DNA from: an uncultured Clostridia bacterium
Lineage (GTDB): Bacteria > Bacillota > Clostridia > TANB77 > CAG-508
Length of the DNA: 64,000 nucleotides
NCBI GenBank assembly: GCA_934157035.1
Contig: CAKPHG010000002.1
Location: 266,616-330,615, forward strand
Direction of reading: 5' to 3'
The position numbers and the translations under genes were made by a program. The notes beneath the pieces are model-generated. The model searched no databases. It had not been told where the DNA came from and was given only the letters and a program-made list of their open reading frames with translations. Below, piece by piece: positions 1 through 7,322 of the stretch (its first letter is position 1; each line of letters starts with the position of its first letter).

Positions 1-1
1 A

Positions 2-1045
2 ATTAGTTACCAGACAGGAAATTCAATGTATGAGGTAATAAAACATGCAGATGAGTATGGATTAAACAGGGTATTTGTAAATTCAAGAGAATTCATAGAA
101 CTAATAGAAGACTTAAAAAACAAGAAAGACGAAACACAAGTATCAGAGCTAATAAAAATGGTATTAAGCAAAAGTGGATACACAAAAGCTTTAGAATTAG
201 AAAATACAGTAGAAGCAGAAAGTAGAATTCAAAACTTGGACGAGTTATTAACAGTAGCAATGGAATTTGAGGAAGAATATGCAGAAAATTCATTAAACGA
301 ATTCCTAGAAAGTATCACATTATCTAGTGATGTAGATAACTTACAAGAGACAGACGAAAGTGTTACATTAATGACACTTCATAGTGCAAAAGGTCTAGAG
401 TTTCCTGTTGTATTTCTAGTTGGAATGGAAGAAGGAATATTCCCAGGTTACAAATCAATAGGAGAACCAAAAGAATTAGAAGAAGAAAGACGTTTATTCT
501 ATGTAGGAATTACAAGAGCAAAACAATATTTATATTTAACATGTGCTAAACACAGAACAATATTCGGCTCAACAAGTTATAATGCAATATCTCGATTTGT
601 TAAAGAAATTCCAGAAGAGTTACTAGAAGGATATAGTGATATAAATGGTAATAAAGAAGAAAATTTTGAAGATTCAAATTATGGCTGGGCGTATGGAACA
701 AATTACGCCGGAAAAGTAAAAACATATAAATTTAATGAAACAGATTCAAAAATATACAATGTTGCAGGAAGTGTATCCACACCTAAAGCACAAAAAGTGG
801 ATAACAATTCCGGTTTTGCGTTTAGAACTGCGGAAAGTTTCCTAAATTCTTTAAACAAACCAAAACAAGATGTAGACATTTCAAAATATCAAGCAGGAAT
901 GAGAGTATACCATAAGAAATTTGGTGAAGGAACTATAAACTCTATAGAACAAGAAGGAGAAGATGCAAAAGTAGACATTAACTTCGATAAAGTAGGACAT
1001 AAACGATTAATGGCAAAATATGCTGGTCTAGAGATAATAAGCTAA
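2..1045 (+). CDS. pcrA: ATP-dependent DNA helicase PcrA/UvrD, C-terminal part (5' end outside window)
   Basis: This is the C-terminal half of a superfamily 1A 3'-5' DNA helicase used in nucleotide excision repair and replication-fork maintenance. The reading frame is already open at base 2, so the gene starts upstream; the ATG at 26 is internal, because the residues before it continue the PcrA 2B domain. Visible are motif V (TLHSAKGLEFPVVF), motif VI (ERRLFYVGITRAKQ) and the PcrA-type C-terminal Tudor-like tail (RVYHKKFGEGTI to the end), which in Bacillus PcrA contacts RNA polymerase. About 340 of the family's usual ~730 residues are present. A hairpin terminator follows directly. The family is certain; PcrA rather than another UvrD paralogue is favoured by the tail. 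Confidence 0.95.
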   Translation: MSYQTGNSMYEVIKHADEYGLNRVFVNSREFIELIEDLKNKKDETQVSELIKMVLSKSGYTKALELENTVEAESRIQNLDELLTVAMEFEEEYAENSLNEFLESITLSSDVDNLQETDESVTLMTLHSAKGLEFPVVFLVGMEEGIFPGYKSIGEPKELEEERRLFYVGITRAKQYLYLTCAKHRTIFGSTSYNAISRFVKEIPEELLEGYSDINGNKEENFEDSNYGWAYGTNYAGKVKTYKFNETDSKIYNVAGSVSTPKAQKVDNNSGFAFRTAESFLNSLNKPKQDVDISKYQAGMRVYHKKFGEGTINSIEQEGEDAKVDINFDKVGHKRLMAKYAGLEIIS

Positions 1046-1052
1046 ATTATTA

Positions 1053-1092
1053 AAAACACAATTGTTAAAAAATTTAACAGTTCTGTTTTTTT
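1053..1092 (+). terminator. Rho-independent terminator after pcrA
   Basis: An inverted repeat (AAAACACAATTGTTAAA with its imperfect complement ending at about 1088) is followed by a T-run, immediately after the helicase stop codon. Confidence 0.75.
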
Positions 1093-1166
1093 AATAAAAT
1101 AAATGTATAAAAATAAAAAAATAAGTAAATAATAAAAATATCTATGAAAAGAAAGGAAGGATAAAA

Positions 1167-1355
1167 ATGGCAAATTTAACCCAAATAGAATTGCAGAATT
1201 TAAAACATTTAATAGTAGAGAGTGAGACGAATTACAATAAATTAAACACTTACGCTTCACAAGCAGTAGATCCTCAAATAAAGCAAATGTTTACAAAATC
1301 CGCACAAGAAGCATTAAACACAAAACAAAAACTAATGTCATTTTTAAGCAATTAA
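1167..1355 (+). CDS. Small helical protein, possible spore-coat-associated protein
   Basis: A 62-residue, wholly alpha-helical-looking protein with a good ribosome site (AAGGAAGG) eight bases before the ATG. The residues TNYNKLNTYASQAVDPQIKQMF and the Q/K-rich heptad spacing resemble the first half of a Coat-F-type four-helix protein. The next gene, 50 bases downstream and in the same direction, is a clearer Coat-F match, which suggests the two work together in the spore coat. No signal peptide or membrane segment is present. The function is inferred from resemblance and neighbourhood; I do not recognise a named family with certainty. Confidence 0.6.
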   Translation: MANLTQIELQNLKHLIVESETNYNKLNTYASQAVDPQIKQMFTKSAQEALNTKQKLMSFLSN

Positions 1356-1404
1356 ATATAATAAATTAATTATTGTCCCTATATAGAGAAGGAGGAAAGT
1401 AATA

Positions 1405-1650
1405 ATGGACGAAAAGACAATGGTAAATGATATAATAAATAATGTAAAAGCAGAACTTACAAGATATGAGCAAGTAATAATAGAAACTGAAGATATAAAC
1501 TTAAGACAAACAATGCAATCGTTAAGAAATGGTAAAGAAAGTTTTCAATATGAATTATTTAAAGTAGCAGAATTAAAAGGATACTATGAACCTACATCAC
1601 AAGCAACAAGAACGCAGATAGAAGATATGAAAAAGCAAATAATGCAATAA
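1405..1650 (+). CDS. Spore coat protein, Coat-F (CotF) family
   Basis: An 81-residue helical protein preceded by GAAGGAGGAAAG. The pattern of acidic helix, then LRQTMQSLRNGKESFQYELFKVAELKGYYEP, matches the end of the Coat-F domain: a central LR, a conserved Q and a GxY/GYYEP motif. Bacillus CotF is processed from a larger precursor, whereas clostridial genomes carry many short single-domain versions like this one. It follows the 62-residue helical gene and is closed by a hairpin terminator, so the two probably form a small sporulation operon. I could not see a convincing sigma-K or sigma-E promoter. Confidence 0.75.
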   Translation: MDEKTMVNDIINNVKAELTRYEQVIIETEDINLRQTMQSLRNGKESFQYELFKVAELKGYYEPTSQATRTQIEDMKKQIMQ

Positions 1651-1653
1651 TAC

Positions 1654-1680
1654 AAAGGCTGTATAAAAATACAGTCTTTT
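1654..1680 (+). terminator. Terminator after coat-protein pair
   Basis: A 10-bp stem (AAAGGCTGTA / TACAGTCTTT, one G-U pair) with a short loop and a trailing T-rich stretch. Confidence 0.7.
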
Positions 1681-1771
1681 AATTAAAGAAGAAAAACAAA
1701 GAAAAAATGATATAAAACGAGTAAAACATACGGAAATAAAAGAAATAAAAGAAAATGAACTTATATAAAAT

Positions 1772-1800
1772 TTGAGTAAAATCTAAATTTAATGTAAAAT
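1772..1800 (+). promoter_or_regulatory. Sigma-A-type promoter of the M23 peptidase gene
   Basis: TTGAGT, 17-base spacer, TAAAAT, placed about 30 bases before the peptidase start region. Confidence 0.6.
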
Positions 1801-1832
1801 TACTCTATCAAAATTTGTGAAAAAGATAGGGG

Positions 1833-2819
1833 TTGTTTCAAATTAGTAAAATAAGAAAAGCGATTGTACATATTCGTACATGGACTAAATTTACAATATT
1901 AATAATACTTTCTGCTTTTTTAATGATAGGAGCAATATCATATATATATAAGCCAATTTATAGTGTAACATTAAATGGTAAATTTATAGGATATAGTGAA
2001 AATAAAAACAAACTTCAAGAAAGAATAAATGAATACATAGAAAAAGGAAACGGAGAAAATGTAGCTTTTGTACAAATAGATGAATTACCACAATACAAAC
2101 TTTGTTTCTTAAAAAGAAATATTTCAACAAACGATGAAGAAATATATAATAAAGTTATAGAAAAAGGTATAACATATTACAAATATTACGCAATAGCGGT
2201 TAGTAACGAAGAAAAAAAATATGTATCAACTTTTGAAGAAGCAGAAGATGTAGTAAACAAATTAAAATCTAAAAATAGCAATAATAAAGATAAACTTACA
2301 ATAATAGAAAAATACGAAACAGAATTAAAAGAATTTACAGATGTAGAAAAATGTGTTGCAGACTTATATGTAAAGAAAGTAGTTGTTCAATCATACGCAG
2401 TTGCAGCAACAGGAATGAATACATCTAGTCAAAAAATAAATTTAGGAATATCACTAATAAGACCTGTTTCTGGTACAGTAACATCAAGATTTGGTTCTAG
2501 ATGGGGAAGAAGCCATAAAGGAATAGATATAGGCGCACCAAAAGGAACACCAATAAAAGCAGTAGCTTCAGGAACTGTTACAGTAGCTCAATATGGTTAT
2601 AGTGGTGGATATGGAAATTATGTTATGATATCACATGGAAATGGAGTTCAAACATTATATGGACATTGTAACAGTTTAAATGTAAGTGTAGGCGAACAAG
2701 TATCACAAGGTCAAGTTATAGCATTTGTAGGAAATACTGGTAATTCATTTGGAAATCACTTACACTTAGAAATAAGAGTAAATGGTGTAGCACAAAACCC
2801 ACAAAACTATTTATATTAA
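1833..2819 (+). CDS. Membrane-anchored M23 family metallopeptidase (LytM/SpoIIQ-like)
   Basis: A probable cell-wall endopeptidase. Residues ~17-38 form a single membrane anchor; residues ~40-200 are an unassigned extracellular region; residues ~208-325 are a LytM/M23 zinc domain with the ligand set HKGIDIG (His, Asp) and HLHLE (HxH), plus the catalytic LYGH histidine, so it looks active, unlike SpoIIQ orthologues that have lost residues. An in-frame TAG lies just upstream at 1827, so the only conventional start is TTG at 1833. The AGGGG ribosome site directly touches that TTG, which is abnormally close. ATT at 1842 would have normal spacing (see findings). It is transcribed alone, with a 12-bp bidirectional terminator behind it. 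SpoIIQ-like or vegetative hydrolase cannot be decided from sequence. Confidence 0.85.
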   Translation: MFQISKIRKAIVHIRTWTKFTILIILSAFLMIGAISYIYKPIYSVTLNGKFIGYSENKNKLQERINEYIEKGNGENVAFVQIDELPQYKLCFLKRNISTNDEEIYNKVIEKGITYYKYYAIAVSNEEKKYVSTFEEAEDVVNKLKSKNSNNKDKLTIIEKYETELKEFTDVEKCVADLYVKKVVVQSYAVAATGMNTSSQKINLGISLIRPVSGTVTSRFGSRWGRSHKGIDIGAPKGTPIKAVASGTVTVAQYGYSGGYGNYVMISHGNGVQTLYGHCNSLNVSVGEQVSQGQVIAFVGNTGNSFGNHLHLEIRVNGVAQNPQNYLY

Positions 2820-2829
2820 AATATAAAAT

Positions 2830-2860
2830 AAGAGCATAAGGTTATTTTCCTTATGCTCTT
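2830..2860. terminator. Bidirectional terminator between M23 gene and mecA
   Basis: A perfect 12-bp stem, AAGAGCATAAGG / CCTTATGCTCTT, lies between two convergent genes with A-rich and T-rich flanks. Confidence 0.85.
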
Positions 2861-2863
2861 ATA

Positions 2864-3490
2864 CTATTTTACAAAATATTTTAAGGTAGTTTTAAGTGCA
2901 TTATGTTTTGCAATTAATTTTCCGCATTCTAAAAGTTTAGCACAAACTACTTCAGAACTACTAACAAAAGTGCCAAATTCCGTAACAGATAAAAGGACTT
3001 TTCTTAAGTCAGGATAAGAAAGATTAATGCCATTTAATAGTAAATAATACAAATTGTTATACTCATATAAAGTAATAGAATTAGCTAAATTAGAACTACT
3101 GAAATTATTATTGTTAAAAAACTCTAAAAAAGAACAGTAAGCTTCAAAATCTGAAAAACAATATAAAACTTTAGTAGCATCATTATTTAAACTCTTTCTT
3201 TTAATATGTACTTTTTTCTTTTTATTATTTTTTACAGAAGTATTAGGAAGACTTCTGGTTACAGTCAAAACAAAATTACCACCAGCCATAGCTAAAGCTT
3301 CAATACGAATTAAGTAATCTTTAGTTACAAAACCTATTTCCTTTTCAGCCTCTTCTAACATATCAAAAAACAAATCTTGAGATTCAATAGAATTACTCAT
3401 AAAAGTATGAAAGTCAATATCTTTTTGTATTAAGTCTTCATTGCTTAAAGTAATTCTAATTTTATTTTCATTTAACTTTTCGAAACGCAT
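2864..3490 (-). CDS. mecA: MecA-family adaptor protein
   Basis: A 208-residue protein beginning MRFEKLNENKIRITLSNEDL, the characteristic MecA N-terminal domain, followed by the LFFDMLEEAEKE and a variable linker, then a C-terminal domain (~residues 105-205) of MecA fold. MecA delivers substrates such as ComK or aggregated proteins to the ClpC unfoldase; in clostridia the partner would again be ClpC, which is not in this window. The start is backed by an AGGAGG site ten bases upstream. The central linker is Lys/Asn-rich (KNNKKKKVHIKRK), which is common in these low-GC genomes. It is a single-gene unit convergent with the M23 peptidase gene. Confidence 0.85.
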   Translation of the reverse strand: MRFEKLNENKIRITLSNEDLIQKDIDFHTFMSNSIESQDLFFDMLEEAEKEIGFVTKDYLIRIEALAMAGGNFVLTVTRSLPNTSVKNNKKKKVHIKRKSLNNDATKVLYCFSDFEAYCSFLEFFNNNNFSSSNLANSITLYEYNNLYYLLLNGINLSYPDLRKVLLSVTEFGTFVSSSEVVCAKLLECGKLIAKHNALKTTLKYFVK

Positions 3491-3677
3491 GTAATATCCT
3501 CCTAAATATTTATAATTTAATTATAACATCACTATATACAAAATAGAACAAGTAATATTTGGTAACTAATATATGATATGAAAAGATATAAAAAAAGGTA
3601 CTTTAAAAGCTATAATAAAAAAATAAAAAATAAAGCAAAAAAAGATATAAAAAATCTTATTTTTTAGCCATCTTACC

Positions 3678-3706
3678 TTGAAAAAAAAACAAAATAAAGA
3701 TATAAT
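3678..3706 (+). promoter_or_regulatory. Sigma-A promoter for the DUF4321-radC unit
   Basis: TTGAAA, 17-base all-A/T-rich spacer, TATAAT, about 40 bases before the start codon of the 85-residue protein gene. Confidence 0.75.
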
Positions 3707-3747
3707 AAAAACGATAAAAAAACGAAAGATAGAAAGGGTGTAAAAAA

Positions 3748-4005
3748 ATGGCTACAAGAGAAAAAAATGTATGGATATTATTATTATTTATATTATCAGG
3801 ATTAGTAATAGGAGGGTTATTAGGAGAGTTAGCGGGAAAAATAGATTTCTTATGGTGGCTTTCTTATGGACAAAGCTTTGGTCTATCATCACCAATTCAA
3901 TTAGATTTAAACATATTACAAATATCATTTGGATTAATGTTTAAAATAAATGTTGCTAGTATAATAGGACTAATAATAGCAGTATTAATATATCGTAAAG
4001 TGTAA
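3748..4005 (+). CDS. DUF4321-type small membrane protein
   Basis: An 85-residue protein with two hydrophobic segments, residues ~9-28 (WILLLFILSGLVIGGLLGEL) and ~62-83, separated by a loop with a conserved-looking WWLSYGQSFGL and a proline. This is the layout of the DUF4321 proteins found beside radC and mreB in many Clostridia. Ribosome site AAAGGGTG precedes the ATG. It shares the 3678 promoter with radC, 39 bases downstream. No function is known for the family; the conserved position before shape-determination genes hints at an envelope role, which is inference only. Confidence 0.75.
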   Translation: MATREKNVWILLLFILSGLVIGGLLGELAGKIDFLWWLSYGQSFGLSSPIQLDLNILQISFGLMFKINVASIIGLIIAVLIYRKV

Positions 4006-4044
4006 TAATTTAAATATATACGGGGCTTAAGGAAAGGAATAATA

Positions 4045-4725
4045 TTGATAACAATAAAAAAATTACCAAATTCGGAAAGACCGTACGAAAAATTAGAAAT
4101 GTTTGGAGAAAAAACATTATCAAATTCAGAATTATTGGCAATAATATTAAAAACCGGAACAAAAGAGCAAACAGCAGTAAGTCTAGCACAAAATGTACTT
4201 TCACTAAGCCAAGAAAAAAATATAAGAGGCTTACAAGAAATTTCCTTGCAAGAATTAAAAAGAATAAAGGGAATTGGAAGAGTAAAGGCAATACAAATAA
4301 AAGCAATTTGTGAAATTGCAAAAAGAATGGCAATGCCACTTAACCTAAACACAGTCATAAAAAGACCTGAAGATGTGGCAAATTTACTTACAGAAGAAAT
4401 AAGATATGAAAAGCGAGAAATAGTAAAACTTTTAATATTAAATACAAAAAATGTGGTACAAAAAATAGTAAATCTAAGTATAGGAAAAAATAATTCAGCA
4501 CAAGTAGATATAAAACAGATACTAGAAGAAGTACTGAAAACAGGAATGACAAAGTTTATTTTGGTACATAATCATCCTAGTGGAGATGTAACACCAAGTA
4601 TGCAAGATTTGCAGGTAACTAAAAATATTCAAGAGGCCACGCAATTAGTAGGATTAGAACTAGTAGACCATATAGTATTAGGAGAAAAAAGTTATTATAG
4701 TATTCTTACAAAAAACGGAAGATAA
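4045..4725 (+). CDS. radC: RadC family (JAB/MPN-domain) protein
   Basis: A 226-residue protein starting at TTG (ribosome site AAGGAAAGGA). It has an N-terminal helix-hairpin-helix part (LKRIKGIGRVKAIQIKA) and a C-terminal JAB metalloprotease-fold domain whose metal motif is intact: HNHPSGD followed by the downstream S and D of the HxHx7SxxD signature, plus an upstream Glu. The name RadC is historical; the DNA-repair role was withdrawn for the E. coli gene and the molecular function of the chromosomal family remains unclear. The order radC then mreBCD is widespread in Firmicutes. The gene ends just before a large hairpin terminator. Confidence 0.92.
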   Translation: MITIKKLPNSERPYEKLEMFGEKTLSNSELLAIILKTGTKEQTAVSLAQNVLSLSQEKNIRGLQEISLQELKRIKGIGRVKAIQIKAICEIAKRMAMPLNLNTVIKRPEDVANLLTEEIRYEKREIVKLLILNTKNVVQKIVNLSIGKNNSAQVDIKQILEEVLKTGMTKFILVHNHPSGDVTPSMQDLQVTKNIQEATQLVGLELVDHIVLGEKSYYSILTKNGR

Positions 4726-4740
4726 ATGGAAATTTTATAG

Positions 4741-4826
4741 GCGAGGCTTAAGGTTTCCAAAGATGTGGACAATCATAATAAATTAAACGGTTTTCTACAT
4801 AGTTGGAAATTTATGCCTCGTTTTTT
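4741..4826 (+). terminator. Large palindromic terminator between radC and mreB
   Basis: Arms 4741-4760 and 4803-4820 (GCGAGGC...TTTCCAA against TTGGAAA...GCCTCG) are followed by six T residues. A second inner pairing exists (4763-4769 with 4794-4800), so the whole segment can fold into a stem of more than 25 bp. It is longer than an ordinary terminator and may belong with the other palindromes of this window. Confidence 0.7.
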
Positions 4827-4883
4827 AAATTTATAAAAATATTAAATTAATAAAAACTTAATTTATAAAAAAGGAGTAAGAAG

Positions 4884-5921
4884 ATGAAATTATTCGCAAT
4901 AAAAAGTAAAGATATAGGTATAGACCTAGGAACAGCTAATACATTAGTAACGCTAAGAGGAAAAGGAATTGTACTAAAAGAACCATCAGTAGTAGCTATA
5001 AACAAAAAAACGGGAGAAATTTTGGCAACAGGAAATGATGCAAAAGAAATGCTAGGAAGAACTCCAAGTGAAATAAATGCAATAAGACCATTAAAAGATG
5101 GAGTTATTGCTGATTTTACAGCCACACAACTAATGCTAAAAAATCTAATATCAAAAGTATGCCAAAGATATAATGTTATAAGACCAAGAGTTGTAGTTGG
5201 AGTTCCATCTGGAATTACAGAAGTAGAAGAAAGAGCAGTAGAAGAATCTGTACTTCAAGCAGGAGCAAAAGAAGTATACTTAATAGAAGAACCAATGGCG
5301 GCAGCAATAGGAGCAAATTTAGATGTAGCAGAACCAACAGGAAATATAATAGTAGACATAGGAGGAGGAACAACAGAAGTAGCTGTTATTTCATTGGGAG
5401 GTATAGTCGTAAGTAGTTCATTAAGAATAGCAGGAGATGAACTAGATGAAGATATAGTAAACTATGTAAGAAAAGAAATGAACCTAGCAATAGGAGAAAC
5501 AACAGCAGAACAAATAAAAATACAAATAGGTTGTGCATCACCTTTAATGACAGATATGTCTATGGAAGTTAAAGGAAGAGATTTAGAAACAGGACTACCA
5601 AAAACAATAAGAATAACGTCAACACAAGTGTTAGATGCAATGAAAGAATCACTAACAAAAATAATAGAAAGCGTAAAACAAACACTAGAAAAAACACCAC
5701 CAGAACTAGCTTCAGACATAATGGAAAAAGGAATAGTTTTAGCAGGTGGAGGAGCATTAATACAAAACTTAGATAAAGTATTAAGCCAAAGAACAGGAAT
5801 GCCTGTATATGTTGCAGAAGATCCACTAGACTGCGTTGTAAAAGGAACAGAAAAAACAATAGAAGATTTAGAAAAATTAAAATCAGTGTTAATAAATTCA
5901 AGGAGAAGAAGACAAAATTAA
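4884..5921 (+). CDS. mreB: Rod shape-determining protein MreB
   Basis: A 345-residue bacterial actin that forms membrane-bound filaments directing lateral wall synthesis. All actin-fold nucleotide motifs are visible: phosphate-1 IGIDLGTANTLV, connect region, phosphate-2 VDIGGGTTEVAV and adenosine motif GIVLAGGGALI. The N-terminal MKLFAIKSK can serve as a membrane-binding segment. The ATG has a GGAGTAAG site. It is the first gene of mreB-mreC-mreD-PBP2-minC, with 16, 16, 22 and 17 base gaps, so they are almost certainly one transcript. Confidence 0.97.
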   Translation: MKLFAIKSKDIGIDLGTANTLVTLRGKGIVLKEPSVVAINKKTGEILATGNDAKEMLGRTPSEINAIRPLKDGVIADFTATQLMLKNLISKVCQRYNVIRPRVVVGVPSGITEVEERAVEESVLQAGAKEVYLIEEPMAAAIGANLDVAEPTGNIIVDIGGGTTEVAVISLGGIVVSSSLRIAGDELDEDIVNYVRKEMNLAIGETTAEQIKIQIGCASPLMTDMSMEVKGRDLETGLPKTIRITSTQVLDAMKESLTKIIESVKQTLEKTPPELASDIMEKGIVLAGGGALIQNLDKVLSQRTGMPVYVAEDPLDCVVKGTEKTIEDLEKLKSVLINSRRRRQN

Positions 5922-5937
5922 TTAGGAGGAAATAAAA

Positions 5938-6750
5938 GTGCGTAAAAACAGAAAAACAAGCATAATAGGAATAATAATAACAGTAATAATACTAATTTTA
6001 ATAGTTATTATTTCAAACATAAAAGTTAATAATGTAAAACACATAGAGACTGGACTAGGAATGCTTGTAATGCCAATTCAAAATGGGCTAACTTACCTAA
6101 AAAATTGGATTAGTGGAAATAGCACTTTTTCAACAGATATAAATAACTTAAAAGACGAAAATAAACAACTAAAAGAAGAAAATAGCAAATTAAAACAATC
6201 ATTAAGAGAATTAGAAATAATAAAGTCTGAAAATGAAAGCTTAAAAGAATACGTAAATTTAAAGGATAAATATACAAATTATGAAACAATACCAGGCTAT
6301 GTAATAAACAAAGATATAAGTAATTATACAGATACAATAATAATAAACTTAGGCTCAAAAGACGGCGTAGAAGTAAATATGCCAGTAATAGCAGATCAAG
6401 GCTTAGTAGGACATATAATTTCAGTTACAGAAACAACAGCAAAAGTACAAACAATAATAGACACAGCAAGTACAATAAGCTGTACACTTACAACATCAAA
6501 AGACACATTAATAGCAAGAGGAACATTAGAAAAAGATTCAACACTAAAAGCCACATATATACCAACAGAAGCAACAATACTAGAAGCAGACAAAGTAGAA
6601 ACATCTGGTTTAGGTGGAATATATCCTAAAGGAATAAATGTAGGAACAATAAAAAAAGTAGTTAATACAAAAAATATAACAGATCGTTATGCAATAATAG
6701 AGACAGCAGTAGATTTTTCAAAATTACAAACAGTTTTAGTAATAAAATAG
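5938..6750 (+). CDS. mreC: Rod shape-determining protein MreC
   Basis: A 270-residue bitopic protein with GTG start after AGGAGG. It has a membrane anchor at residues ~7-27, a coiled coil at ~65-105 (LKDENKQLKEENSKLKQSLREL...), then the two beta domains of MreC with the typical DGVEVNMPVIADQGLVGHI and IYPKGINVGTI signatures. MreC links MreB filaments to PBP2 and stimulates its transpeptidase. Lies between mreB and mreD in the elongasome operon. Confidence 0.95.
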   Translation: MRKNRKTSIIGIIITVIILILIVIISNIKVNNVKHIETGLGMLVMPIQNGLTYLKNWISGNSTFSTDINNLKDENKQLKEENSKLKQSLRELEIIKSENESLKEYVNLKDKYTNYETIPGYVINKDISNYTDTIIINLGSKDGVEVNMPVIADQGLVGHIISVTETTAKVQTIIDTASTISCTLTTSKDTLIARGTLEKDSTLKATYIPTEATILEADKVETSGLGGIYPKGINVGTIKKVVNTKNITDRYAIIETAVDFSKLQTVLVIK

Positions 6751-6766
6751 AAGAAAGGAAGGAAAA

Positions 6767-7300
6767 ATGAAAAAAACACTAGCAATAGTAATACTAATAG
6801 TAACATTTTTAATATTATACTTTCTTCAAGCTAATTTTTTTAGTTGGTTCACAATAGCAGGAATAAAACCAAACTTATTCATAATATTTACACTATTTAT
6901 AAGTTTATATGGTGGTTATAAAATAGGAATACCATTTGGAATATTGTCTGGTTTATTCTTGGATATAATAATAGGTAAAAATCTTGGACAAACAGCATTA
7001 ATGCTTAGCATAGTAGGAGTTATAGGAGCATACCTTGAAAAGAATTTCTCTAAAGAAAGCAAAATGACAATCCTACTAATGGTAATAGGAACAACAATAA
7101 TATATGAAACAGGATTGTATATACTTCAAATTATAAAATTATCAATAAATGTAGAAATAAGCCAATTTATATATACATTATTAATAGAAGTAATATACAA
7201 CATAATACTAACAATAATACTATATCCAATAATTCAAAAATATGGATATAAATTAGAACACACATTTAAAGAGCAAAAAATATTAACAAGATATTTTTAA
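6767..7300 (+). CDS. mreD: Rod shape-determining protein MreD
   Basis: A 177-residue polytopic membrane protein with about five hydrophobic segments, including a GIPFGILSGLFLDIIIGKNLG stretch typical of MreD. Preceded by GAAAGGAAGG. MreD is the third core elongasome protein and works with MreC and the downstream PBP2. The sequence is weakly conserved generally; operon position makes the assignment firm. Confidence 0.92.
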   Translation: MKKTLAIVILIVTFLILYFLQANFFSWFTIAGIKPNLFIIFTLFISLYGGYKIGIPFGILSGLFLDIIIGKNLGQTALMLSIVGVIGAYLEKNFSKESKMTILLMVIGTTIIYETGLYILQIIKLSINVEISQFIYTLLIEVIYNIILTIILYPIIQKYGYKLEHTFKEQKILTRYF

Positions 7301-7322
7301 AGAAAAGGAGGTAACAATATAA

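Noticed and set aside
93..293. Leucine/phenylalanine-rich open frames on the strand opposite most genes
   Set aside because: They are antisense shadows of A-rich coding sequence, with no ribosome sites; the same applies to the many similar frames across the window.
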